Shown piece by piece: positions 47,327 through 56,866 of a stretch of DNA of 64,000 nt. Source of the stretch: Cordia subcordata (taxonomy: Eukaryota; Streptophyta; Magnoliopsida; Boraginales; Cordiaceae); contig JAPTOF010000021.1 in assembly GCA_028554755.1 (NCBI GenBank), positions 4,389,501 to 4,453,500 of the forward strand, written 5' to 3'. Positions within the stretch are counted from its first letter, which is position 1. Every line of letters begins with the position of its first letter. Made by a program: the position numbers and the translations under genes. The notes under the pieces are model-generated. The model saw only the letters and a program-made list of their open reading frames with translations, had not been told where the DNA came from and searched no databases.

Positions 47327-48713
47327 TCAAGGCGCGCGATCATGGTGATACTTGAGATATTCCCTCACGTCTGATCTCATATAAGCCACTTCTGAATCAA
47401 TGTGTTGCCTCCAAACAGTGAGCTCGTCCCATTGGCTTGTCATGGTGGCCCTCATTTCGCCCATACCAGTGTTTAACGCCTGCAACTATGACAGAATCTG
47501 AGCCATCAAAGAAGGGTCTTCCTGTTGACCCATCGAGCTAGAACCAGCACCACGACGAATTTCTTTTCGGCGTTGCTCATCAATATGCACTTACTCCCTA
47601 GATTCTCTCATTACTCGCCTAAGAGTAGCCTCCTCAATATTTTCCTCTTCTTGACAAGTACTAACAACCATGGGTGTTGTTCTTGGTATGCCTATATTGG
47701 GATTGCCCTCAATTTCTGACCCTTCATCTTCTTCTAGTGTGATGTTTACCCCGCCAATTATATCATCAAGGTTTTGTGCAGTAGGGCCAAAGACAGGATC
47801 AGTGAAAGTAGTGCCTTTCTTAGTCCTATGCTTAATTGCAGCTTGAGTACTTTGGGGTAAATTTTTGAAGGTCTCTCTATTTATGGGCTCCCCATTATAC
47901 CAGTAAATGCCCATGAAGTTCATATACAACATGTCAAAATTCCAAGCAAACTCTATATATGGAGCATTTGACGATATGTTGAAATGTGAGAAGATATGCA
48001 TTAAGGCCATACCATAACCAGGAGTGGTCATTTTTCCTCCACCCTTTCCACTAATATGCAACATATGTTGAAGGATTAGGAAAGGCAAAGCTATCTTCTT
48101 TTCCTCCCTAAGGCTATAGTAGATATAAGCATCCATGACCAGAATTTTTCCATCATTGATATTTCTAGAAAGAAATACTTCACTCATGATTTTGAAGGCA
48201 ATCCTTTTATTAATATCAACATCCCTCAATAATGGAAGAATCAACTCTGGATCCTTAGGTCCTACATCCTTCCACATGTATTCTATAACTTTCCCAGGAA
48301 TATCAGTCTTCCTGATTCCTTCCAGCCAACCTTGACTATTGTAATGGCCTTTCCCATCAACAGGTATATGAAATATTTTATGTAAAGTTTCCTCCTTAAG
48401 CATAAAATTTACCCCACAGACGGTAAAAGATAATGCAAGTTTTGGACTTCTACTATGTATCTCAAGATTTTCATAAAATTCAATTACTAATTTATCTTAC
48501 ACATCACAATATAGATGTAGAAACGTAGACCATTTATCAAATAATGGCAAGACATCGGTGCCAGTAAAATCAGAGTCCACGATATATTTACCGTACAAAA
48601 TCGATTGCTTGCATTGAATCTCTGATACCGGAGGTGGTGGTAGTGGAGGAGATTGTGTTCTTGGCCTCTTCCCTTTTCTCCCGCGTGCTTGACCTCTTTC
48701 TCTCGGATTCACC
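47327..48713 (-). pseudogene. Additional ORF of copia D, plant-transposon-protein-like
   Basis: The ORF starts at an ATG at 48713 (MVNPRERGQARGRKGKRPR, basic, possibly a nuclear localisation signal), then SPPLPPPPVSE. It runs through three in-frame stops (TAA 48497-48499, TAA at 47591, one TAG near 47490) to TGA at 47327, about 461 codons. Central text KLVIEFYENLE, VCGVNFMLKEETLHKIF and ILPLLRDVDINKR resembles the 'putative plant transposon protein' domain found in extra ORFs of plant retroelements. The C-terminal part (QILSxLQALNTGMGEM, WDELTVWRQHIDSEVAYMR) looks coiled. It is in the position of the env-like ORF of SIRE elements, but I see no clear signal peptide or transmembrane segment. 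Role unknown. Confidence 0.7.
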
Positions 48714-48739
48714 ATAATTTTGCATTGTTTTTGCAAGAT

Positions 48740-49108
48740 TAATCTGTAAAAACTTGGTTTTTTGAAGTGGTAAGCAAATTATAGGAAGAATTTTGGAAGA
48801 AAACGATTGAAAATTGAAGAATTTGAGAGGGGGTTTGGAGAAATTTTGGCTAGGGTTTAGAGAAATTGAGTGAATGAAGTGAATTTAGGGTGAAAACCCC
48901 CAATTTTTAACCCTGTCCGCGTTCAGCCAGTCGATCGGCTGGTCACGGAGGGTAGACCGGCCGGATCAGAGAGCTCATAAAAAATTGCGTTTTAGCCGGA
49001 CGCTTAAGGCCTTAGTTGGTCGACCGGCTTGGTCGGCCGGGTGGGTCAGAAAGTGCATAAATTGCTTATTTTTCATACACAAGCCACATAAACACATATA
49101 TATGCAAT
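48740..49108 (-). promoter_or_regulatory. Spacer between pol and the extra ORF with palindromes and a leader-like stretch
   Basis: On the minus strand the first half carries GC-rich boxes (AGTTGGTCGACCGGCT at 49014-49029, AGCCAGTCGATCGGCT at 48925-48940, plus GTCCGGC words) like those inside the D LTRs. The second half is pyrimidine-rich with CTAAACCCTAGCC, a phrase common in plant 5' leaders, and then the ORF start. A separate promoter for the extra ORF is inference. Confidence 0.45.
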
Positions 49109-50161
49109 TTAACCACATTTTATCATTCCAATCTCTCTCCCAATCTTGCAAAATTGATCCTCATGCAAAAGTTTAGTGAAAATATCAGCAACTTGATGTA
49201 AAGTATCAGCAAATTCAAGTATTATATCACCTTTTTGTACATGATCTCTAATGAAATGGTGCCTAATCTCAATATGCTTAGTTCTTGAATGTTGAATTGG
49301 GTTTTTAGTGAGATTAATTGCACTAGTATTATCACAATATATAGGAACATGATCATACTTCAATCTATAATCAAGTAAATTTTGTTTCATCCACAAAATT
49401 TGAGCCACACAACTACCAGCTGCAATATATTCAGCTTCGGTAGTAGAAATAGCAACACTATTTTGTTTCCTACAAGACCAAGATATTAAGGAATATCCTG
49501 GGAATTGGCATGTTCCACTAGTGCTCTTACGATCTATTTTGCAACCAGCATAGTCAGCATCAGAAAAATCACATAGATCAAATGACGTTCCTTTTGCATA
49601 CCAAAGCCCTAGATCAATTGTTCCCTTAAGATATCTAATGATTCTTTTTACAGCTGTTAAGTGAGTTTCCTTAGGATTCCATTGAAATCTCGCACATAAG
49701 CACACTGCAAACATGATATTAGGTCTAGAGACAGTTAAATATAATAGGCTACCAATCATACCTCCATATTTCTTCTCGTCTACTGATTTACCCTTCTCAT
49801 CCTTATCTAGTTTTGTTGAGGGGCTCATGGGAGTTCCAATCTCTTTTGCATCTTTAAGTCCAAATTTCTTGATAATTTCCTTAGTGTATTTGGCTTGATT
49901 TATGAAGATCCCCTCTTTTGCTTGTTTGATTTGTAGTCCAAGGAAGAAGGTTAATTCTCCTATCATGCTCATCTCGAACTGTTTGTGCATACACTTTGAG
50001 AAATTCTCACATAAAGAAATATTAGTAGCACCAAAAATTATATCATCTACGTAGATTTGGACAAGTAGAATGTCATTGTCTTTTCTTGTGATAAATAGGG
50101 TTGAATCAAGTTTTCCTCTCTCAAAATTGTTTTCTACCCAAAAATCCACTAAGTCTTTCAT
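49109..50161 (-). pseudogene. Copia D RT C-terminus and RNase H (350 codons open)
   Basis: A continuous frame contains the RT catalytic box VQIYVDDIIFG (YVDD at 50042-50053), ELTFFLGLQIKQ, GSLLYLTVSRPNIMFAV, the RNase H motifs CDFSDADYAGCKIDRKSTSG (Asp), ISTTEAEYIAAG (Glu) and IYCDNTSAINL (Asp), and ends DIFTKLLHEDQF and IGMIKCG. Compared with family members all catalytic residues are present. It is separated from the upstream frame by a TGA in place of Trp (APRA-stop-YERL) and a one-base indel in a T run just after it. Confidence 0.93.
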
Positions 50162-50162
50162 A

Positions 50163-51956
50163 TCAAGCTCTAGGAGCTTGCTTTAAACTGTATAAAGCCT
50201 TTTCTAGTTTAAAAACATGATTAGGAAAGCAAGAATCTTCAAAACCAGGGGGTTGTTCAACATAAACTTCTTCTTCAATGAATCCATTTAAAAATGCACT
50301 TTTCACATCCATTTGATAAAGCTTAAAGTCCATGTGACATGCAAATGCAAGTAACATACGAATGGATTCAAGTCTAGCTACAGGAGCATAGGTTTCATTG
50401 TAATCAATTCCTTTTTCTTGATTGTATCTTTGTGCAACTAGTCTAGCCTTATTCTTAGTCACTATTCCGACTTCATCTAGTTTGTTTCTGAATACCCATT
50501 TAGTTCCTATTACCGATCTATCTTTAGGCCTTTCAACTAGCTTCCATACTTTATTTCTCTCAAATTGATTAAGTTCTTCTTGCATGGCAATTATCCAATT
50601 TTCATCAAGTAGAGCTTCTTTTACATTTTTGGGTTCTATATGAGAGATAAATGCATGATGCTCATAAAAAGTACTAATATTACGCCTAGTTCTTACACCT
50701 TCATTTGGATCACCGAGAATAAGATCTTGAGGATGGTTTTTTACGAACTTCCAACTTTTTGGTAGGTCTTCATGAGGTTCTTTTGTTTCAGCATTTTTGT
50801 TTGAGCATTGTTTGATTTCCTCATTTGCTTGAGACCTCTTTTCTTTATGTTCTTCTTCTTGCTTTGTTGGTTTTTCTTTGTCTTTTGGAGTTGGATCTTC
50901 AAGTGTTGTCTTTTCCAAAAGATAACCTATAATATCAATTTCTTTTCTTGGCTCAAATGGATTAGTCTCATTAAATGTAACATGTATTGACTCTTCCACA
51001 ACAAGAGTTCTTTTATTATATACCCTATATGCTTTGCTCTTTGTGGAATAACCTAAGAATATTCCTTCATTAGATTTAACATCAAATTTTCTTAAGTGGT
51101 CCTTAGTATTTAGGATAAAACATTTACAACCAAATATCTTGAAGTATGATATTTTAGGTGTTTTTCCATGCCATAGTTCATATGAAGTTTTGTTTAAGAT
51201 AGGTCTAATCAATACTCTATTTTGCACATAACATGCAGTATTTATGATTTCACTCCAAAAATATGTTGGCAAGTTGTGTTCTTTTAGCATAGTCCTTGCC
51301 ATTTCTTGTAATGTACGATTCTTCCTCTCTAATACCCCATTTTGTTGAGGAGTACGAGGGGCCGAAAAGTTATGCTCAATGCCATGTTCATCACAAAAGT
51401 TCATGAAAAGAGTATTCACATATTCGGTGCCATTATCACTATGGACGCAAGTTATAAAATAGCCTTTCTCATTTTGCACTTTTCTACACAATCTTGCAAA
51501 TTCATTGAAGGCATCATTTTTATGTGCAAGAAACATGACCCATGTAAATCTAGTGTAATCATCAACTACAACAAATGTATACTTAGATCCTTCTAAGCTT
51601 GCCACATCAATGGATCCAAACAAATCCATATGTAATAGTTGTAATGCTCTATTTGTTGAAACTTTATTTAGGGATTTGAAGGATCTCTTATATTGTTTTC
51701 CTAGTTGGCAAGCATCACAAATTTTATCTTTTTCAAATTTTAGCTTTGGTAGGTCTCTAACTAGATCATGCTTTGACAAATCATTCAATAAGCTCATGCT
51801 AGCATGTCCTAATCTTCTATGCCATGACCAAGCATTATCATGCACAACGGATAAACATTTAACATGTTGACATATAAGTTGATCAATTTCAACAGTGTAA
51901 ATATTTTCATTTCTCTTAGCTACAAATAACACATTATCATTTCCACATTCATACAC
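50163..51956 (-). pseudogene. Copia D integrase and RT N-terminal part (597 codons open)
   Basis: A long frame shows the pre-integrase zinc finger WHRRLGHASMSLLNDL with CDACQLGK, the integrase core VVVDDYTRFTW (Asp), CVHSDNGTEYV (Asp) and PQQNGVLERKNRT (Glu), the linker, then RT: GTKWVFRNKLDEVG, RLVAQRYNQEKGIDYNETYA, QMDVKSAFLNGFIEEEVYV and LYSLKQAPRA before TGA. Catalytic residues are intact. The frame begins without ATG because it is part of a polyprotein: a TAA (VVF-stop-SSK) separates it from the protease. Confidence 0.93.
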
Positions 51957-51971
51957 AAGGCATTTAGAAGA

Positions 51972-52211
51972 TTAAAAAACAACTTTATGACCTTTGTCAC
52001 ATAATTGACTAATGCTAAGTAGATTAAATTTTAGACCCTCTACTAGTAGGACATTGTATATAGCAAGAGAGTTTTCGTTATCAATGCTTCCTTTTCCAAT
52101 AATTTTTCCTTTGCCATTGTCCCCAAAGGTAACGTCTCCTCCTTTTGTCCTTTTTAATTTGTAGAAAAGTGAAGAGTTTCCCGTCATGCGCTTGGAATAA
52201 CCACTATCCAA
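51972..52211 (-). pseudogene. Copia D protease
   Basis: The frame includes WILDSGYSKRMTGN (active-site Asp-Ser-Gly; the family norm is DSGCSRHMTG), VTFGDNGKGKIIGKG and LKFNLLSISQLCDKGHKV, the conserved C-terminal flank of copia protease. It is in the same frame as the integrase but ends in TAA. No ATG is expected for an internal polyprotein domain. Confidence 0.9.
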
Positions 52212-52340
52212 GATCCATGTTATTTTGCTTGAATTGCTTTTATTGCATACCTATACACATGAAATTCAAATGCAATTCTTTATTTTGGGGTCCCCAACAC
52301 CTTGGGTCTTTCAGTTAGTTTAATTTTTGTTTTTGACCAC

Positions 52341-53219
52341 TCATTTAGGTCTTTGCCAATACGGAACATGTGATCCTTTATCACGAATTTTCTTGTAATA
52401 ACAATGAGTAGATACATGTCCTTTCTTTTGACAATAGGTACAAATAACATTTGACTTTGGTGAATAGGAGGATGTAGAGGTAGAAGCCTTGACAAAATAG
52501 GTTTTAAAATACTTTTGATTAATACTAGGTTTGTATCTAATACCACTCTTATCAAAAGACATTTTTTGACTTCCAAGAAGCTTTTCAAAATTTTCTTTGC
52601 CATTTGTAAACTTTTGAACAATTCCATTCAAATCCATATTTTTCTTTTTTAAATCTTTAACCTCTTTTTCAATCTTTACAAAATCTTCAGCATATGAATC
52701 ATTTTCCTTTTCTAAGATGTCTATTTTTTCAATAAGAGAAGCATTTTTCTTTTCCAAAATTTCCTTTTCATTAAGAACAAGTTTCAAACTTTTATGCATT
52801 TGCTTGTTTTTTGCCAAAACTAAGGATAAATCATTATGTAATTTAGCAAATGCATCTTTTACTTCATCAAAACTATATTCCTCTTCCTCTTCTTCACTAG
52901 ATGAATAATGAATAGATGAAGAAGGTGAAGATAGTACCTCATCCTCATTGGCCATGAGGCAAAAGTTGGCTACCTCATGATGCTCTTCCTCATCTTCTTC
53001 GGTTTCGGAGAAGTCCTACGTGGCCTTGAGCGCCTTACCTTCCTTCTTCTTTGAAAGCTTAGGATAATTTGCTTTTATATGTCCCGGCTTGTTGCAATTA
53101 AAGCATTTCAATTCATCTTTTGCATCTTTTATCTTTTTGAACTCTTTGCCTTCTTTTCCTTTCTTCTTCCAATTTATGTTGCTTGAAGAAGCCCCTTTTC
53201 TCATCTTTCTAAATTTCAT
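52341..53219 (-). pseudogene. Copia D gag C-terminus: two zinc knuckles and coiled coil
   Basis: 53016-53219 carries CFNCNKPGHIKANYP, a zinc knuckle whose last Cys is Tyr. A TAG (normally Trp) at the end of KALKAT is followed in frame by DFSETEDEEE and then ANEDEVLSSPSSS (52341-52955). That frame has an acidic Ser/Glu stretch, about 100 residues of heptad-rich KNKQMHKSLKLVLNEKEI-type coiled coil and a second, intact knuckle CTYCQKKGHVSTHC. This two-knuckle organisation is known in SIRE-type gag. Confidence 0.9.
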
Positions 53220-53337
53220 AAATCTTTTGAAATTTTGGGGCTAGAAGTGCAATTTCTTCATCTTCCGGGTCCTCATTATCTTCCTCATCGTCACTTGATG
53301 GGTATTTTGATGCAACGAGGGCAATGGACTTCTTTGC

Positions 53338-53988
53338 TTACTTCTCTTCTTCTTCATGATCCTTTATCTCAAACTCATGAGTCATGAGTGACCCAATGAG
53401 CTCATTTAGCTCCAATGTATTCAAGTCCTTTGCTTTCTTTATTGCCGTGACTTTAGGTTGCCATGATGATGGCAAGCTCCTTAGCACTTTTTTTACCTTC
53501 TCTACATTAGAATAATCCTTTCCAAGAGCTTTCAAACCATTAGTAATTTCAACAAATCTAGAAAACATTTGCTCAACAATTTCATTTGGAAGCATCTTGA
53601 ATAATTCATATCTATGTATAAGCATAGCAATCCTAGATTCTTTCACTTGGCTAGTTCCTTCATACGTTATTTCTAATTGATCCCAAAGTTCTTTAGCCGA
53701 AGCGCACCCCATTACTCTAGCAAACTCGGTGGCATTCATAGCATTGAATAAATAATGTAATGCTTTTTGATTTAACTCAAATAATTTAATATCATCATCA
53801 TTCCATTCATTTTTCGGTTTGGGTATTCTCCTATCACCTTCTAATTTTGTAGGTAAGGTAGGCCCATTTTCTATGATTTTCCAGGCTTTATAATCATGTG
53901 ATTGTATAAACACTTTTATCCTCATTTTCCAAAATGCATAATTTGTTCCATCAAAATAGGGTGTTTGTTTAATAGAAATTCTCTCCAT
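53338..53988 (-). pseudogene. Copia D gag N-terminal (UBN2-type) domain
   Basis: The start MERISIKQTPYFDGTNYAFW is the usual copia gag opening. It continues KMRIKVFIQSHDYKAW, LNQKALHYLFNAMN, AKELWDQLEITYEGTSQVKE, and VEKVKKVLRSLPSSWQPKV, ending HEFEIKDHEEEEK with TAA. In-frame text AKKSIALVASKYPSSDDEED follows the stop, so the original protein ran on. A further frameshift near 53220 leads into the knuckle region. Confidence 0.92.
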
Positions 53989-54048
53989 ATTTGCTAGAAA
54001 TTCTACTAGTTGTTAAACTATATTTAGAACTCTAGCTCTAATACCAAT

Positions 54049-55291
54049 TGTAGGTGCAAATATCTTAAGAGGGGGGTGAATTAAGATATAAGTACTAATT
54101 TTCGTTTTTAAAAATTCTCAAAAAATTTACAACTTTTAACAATCAATATATCAAACACAATGTAAGCAAAATAAGCAAGTATAAAAATGGAAGTATAAGA
54201 AGAGGAGAAACAAACGATTTAAGGTGATTCAGCCAAGCTTATGTCCATCGTCCAAGGATGCTCCCCTTAGGATTTCAAAAAACTCCACTAAGATGCTTCT
54301 TCAAATCTTGGTGAAGCACAAACCAAGTTCTTACAATCTCTTTGAAGCCTCACTTCAAAGAACCCAAGAGATTCACTCTTTAGGATTTCCCTACACTTTA
54401 CAAGCTTTAAAGTATAAATCTCACAAAGTTTATAGCTCTCAAAGTGTGTATATACTCAAGAATTAAGAAAAGATTGAATCTGAAATTTTCTTCGAGAAGA
54501 AGATGAATAAGCTCATGAAAGCTCAAATATATTGCAAGAATGGCTCAAAGATGGATTGTATGATGATAAACAATTTAACACAGTTCAATTGATTGATTAG
54601 AATGTGTATTGAATGAGTATTTAAAGAGATTTTGGGGGTTAAGGATTTGGTAGGTGCAGAAATGAAGATCTCGGCCAGAACGGTAATAAACGGCTAATGC
54701 ATTTATTACAGCACTCGTTCAGCCGGTCGACCGGCTAGGGGGTCCGGCTTTTTTCTTCACCTTTCTGTTTTGGTCGGGTGAGCCACCCAGGTCAGCCGGT
54801 CGACCGGCTGGGGGATCCGACCACTCCAGAATGTGAAGTAAAGCTAGAGTTTTGCAAAAATCATTTTAAGTGCAATTTTCACAGCTCCAAATTATTTTGT
54901 AATAATTTGAAAACATATGTTGTGATTTGAAATACCCCAAAAACTCATTTTGCCTCGATGTGTGCATTCAAATACATTTGTGCAAATATTATATCAAATG
55001 TGCAAGACTTGAAAATTTTCTTTAAAGAAGAAAAAGAGAGTTTGAGTCAAGTCCACACAATATATAGGCATTTCACAAAGAGAGTAAGAAGGAAAATAAT
55101 ATCCAGTACCTCTTATGACTTCTCTTCTCCTCCTTATGCATTCTCACCTTCTCTTTCTTCAAATAATGCTTTTTGCATATTTTCTTCAATATTTCAAAAC
55201 TTCAACTAGATATCATCTCATTTTCACAAGAAGCTATTTAGTCAAATAATGCATATATTTTCATCATTAAAATCAATAATGAATATTTAGC
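54049..55291 (-). repeat. 5' LTR of copia D
   Basis: It begins (plus strand) TGTAGGTGCAAATATC next to the primer site and is alignable with the other LTR to GAATATTTAGC at 55291. It may end at CTAACA (55296). Perfect 16-bp palindromes AGCCGGTCGACCGGCT occur at 54721-54736 and 54794-54809. A segment present in the 3' LTR (about 46430-46500) is absent here. Confidence 0.88.
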
Positions 55292-55800
55292 TAACAGCAT
55301 AGCATGAGAATAGGACCAAAATTCGAACTCTGATACCATATGAAGTTCACTGTGGTTCCATCATAAAAAACAATTAGTGAATATAAGGAGTGGCTCAAGA
55401 CTTTTATATAGTGATCTTGAATATTGAAATTTTTTGATGTGAGACTTATGTTGCAATAGTTTTGAAGGAATAAAATTTTTTGAGGCTTTGGCATTAAAAA
55501 AAATATTTTATAATTTGTACGTACTACATAGCATGAGTAATGACCAGTTAATAACTAAAAGAGAAGAAAGATTCGGCAAATTCTACGAGTGGATATATAT
55601 TTACAACAAAATTAAATGATTAAAAAAGAAGTATTCTTAGGGGATGTTTCTACTTAAAAAGCTTGCAAAAAAGATGTAATTTATCAATTCTCCCAAAATA
55701 GTCTTTTCCTTAATTTCGTAAGGGACTCTAACAACATTATATTCAACCACACAAAATTTGTCCTAGTGCTATAATATACACAAGGCTATCATAGCCTTGT
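55292..55800. other. Intergenic, possible remnant of another LTR element
   Basis: On the minus strand TGGTATCAGAGTTCG at about 55324-55338 looks like a retroelement primer site, preceded by a sequence ending TTCATA. No second LTR was found. The rest is AT-rich without coding signal. Confidence 0.35.
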
Positions 55801-56053
55801 CAGATTAAGATTCTCTCATATCAGGACTTCTCACATATTAATATGAGAAAATTTCTGATCATTCATAGGTGGGTAAAAATATTTTAGCTATCTATGTTAA
55901 ATTTTTCAAAAGATTTTCTATCTCGTATTACCCAATTTTTTTAGAATTTATCTCATATGAATGGTTGAAATAACTTTAACCAATATACAAATAGTTGAGA
56001 TAATCCTCTCATATTAATATGAAAGAAGTCTTGATATGAGAGGATTCTGATCT
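55801..56053. mobile_element. Palindromic MITE
   Basis: The left arm CAGATTAAGATTCTCTCATA followed by TCAGGACTTCT and ATATTAATATGAG is the imperfect reverse complement of the right arm (about 56009-56053), which reads CTCATATTAATATGA, AGAAGTCTTGA, TATGAGAGGATTCTGATC. About 46-bp arms, AT-rich loop, no coding capacity. The target duplication is unclear. Confidence 0.75.
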
Positions 56054-56866
56054 ATCCCTACTTTTTGATCAATTCCCTTTGTCTACATATGCATGTATTG
56101 AAGTATTTGTGAATGCTTCTTCTTGGATGGTGGAGTAAGTAATTAGCAAGTTGACAAAAAATGGAACACTCACATTCACACGTTTTGAACCTCAATTTCA
56201 TACTCAAAACCTGTAACTCTGTCAAGGCTTCACGAGAACCCCTTAAAACACACAAAAGCCAATATGATTTTGTAATTGAGTCATATTAATTTATTGATTA
56301 TACGACATCAAACTAATTAATAATACACACTTTAAGCTTTTGGAACTTGTCATGTATTCAATGTTTACTGATGATATGATAAATACACCAGTTTAAATTG
56401 TTAAATGAAGTGCTAACTCATCAGCCTAAAAATAAAAAATTGTTATGTTTAAAACTCACTACTATCCATTTAAAATATTACAATTTTATTTGTGTAAAGT
56501 TCAAAATAAATAATACTTGTATGTGAGAAAGCAATATAATAAATAAAACACTAATATCTTCCTATAAATTTAAGCTTTTTTTTAGATGATGAGCTAAAAA
56601 TTCTAGCAGCCGTCAAAAAATTGTGGTTTCGCTCCACCACTATCATCTTGATTCTGAGGGCTTATACTATGCAACGTGCACGTACGGCTTTGAGATCACT
56701 TGCTGCATGATGCCTTTTTTTTTTTTAGCTTGCAATGCTTCTCCTTTCTCTTCTATTTCATGATAACAACTAAATATCACAAAACCCTAAATACAATTCT
56801 TCAATTTAATTTGTTCAACAATTCAACAAAGATATCAAATAAAAATCGCAGCTCAAATCAATCAAA
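56054..56866. other. Intergenic, upstream of the Mutator-type transposase
   Basis: AT-rich sequence with a poly-T run at about 56717-56728. No gene was seen. The terminal inverted repeat of the Mutator-like element should lie in or near this stretch, but I could not identify it because the other end is outside the window. Confidence 0.45.

Larger units (their letters stand above)
45730..55291 (-). mobile_element. Ty1-copia retrotransposon D, SIRE/Maximus-like, with an extra ORF
   Basis: LTR-like direct repeats of at least 1.24 kb at both ends enclose, on the minus strand, gag with a coiled coil and two zinc knuckles, protease, integrase, RT and RNase H, then an additional ORF before the 3' LTR. 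The double-knuckle gag, long LTRs and extra downstream ORF fit the SIRE/Maximus copia lineage. The primer site (minus strand TTGGTATTAGAGC, 54035-54047) abuts the 5' LTR. A polypurine tract AAAGGGGGAGAA lies at 47158-47169. Coding frames are long (597 and 350 codons), so it is the least decayed element here. The outer end of the 5' LTR is unclear and no target duplication was identified. Confidence 0.93.

Noticed and set aside
45730..49108. Envelope gene in copia D
   Set aside because: The extra ORF lacks an evident signal peptide, transmembrane segment or furin-like site, so I describe it only as an additional ORF.
54224..54466. 80-codon frame in the D LTR, also seen at 45908-46150
   Set aside because: Present in both LTRs only because the LTRs are copies. 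No family match and no independent evidence of translation.
46421..54809. GTCGAC-containing boxes as cloning artefacts
   Set aside because: GTCGAC is a SalI site, but the boxes are imperfect, lie in repeated native LTR sequence and vary in number, which does not fit a cloning junction.
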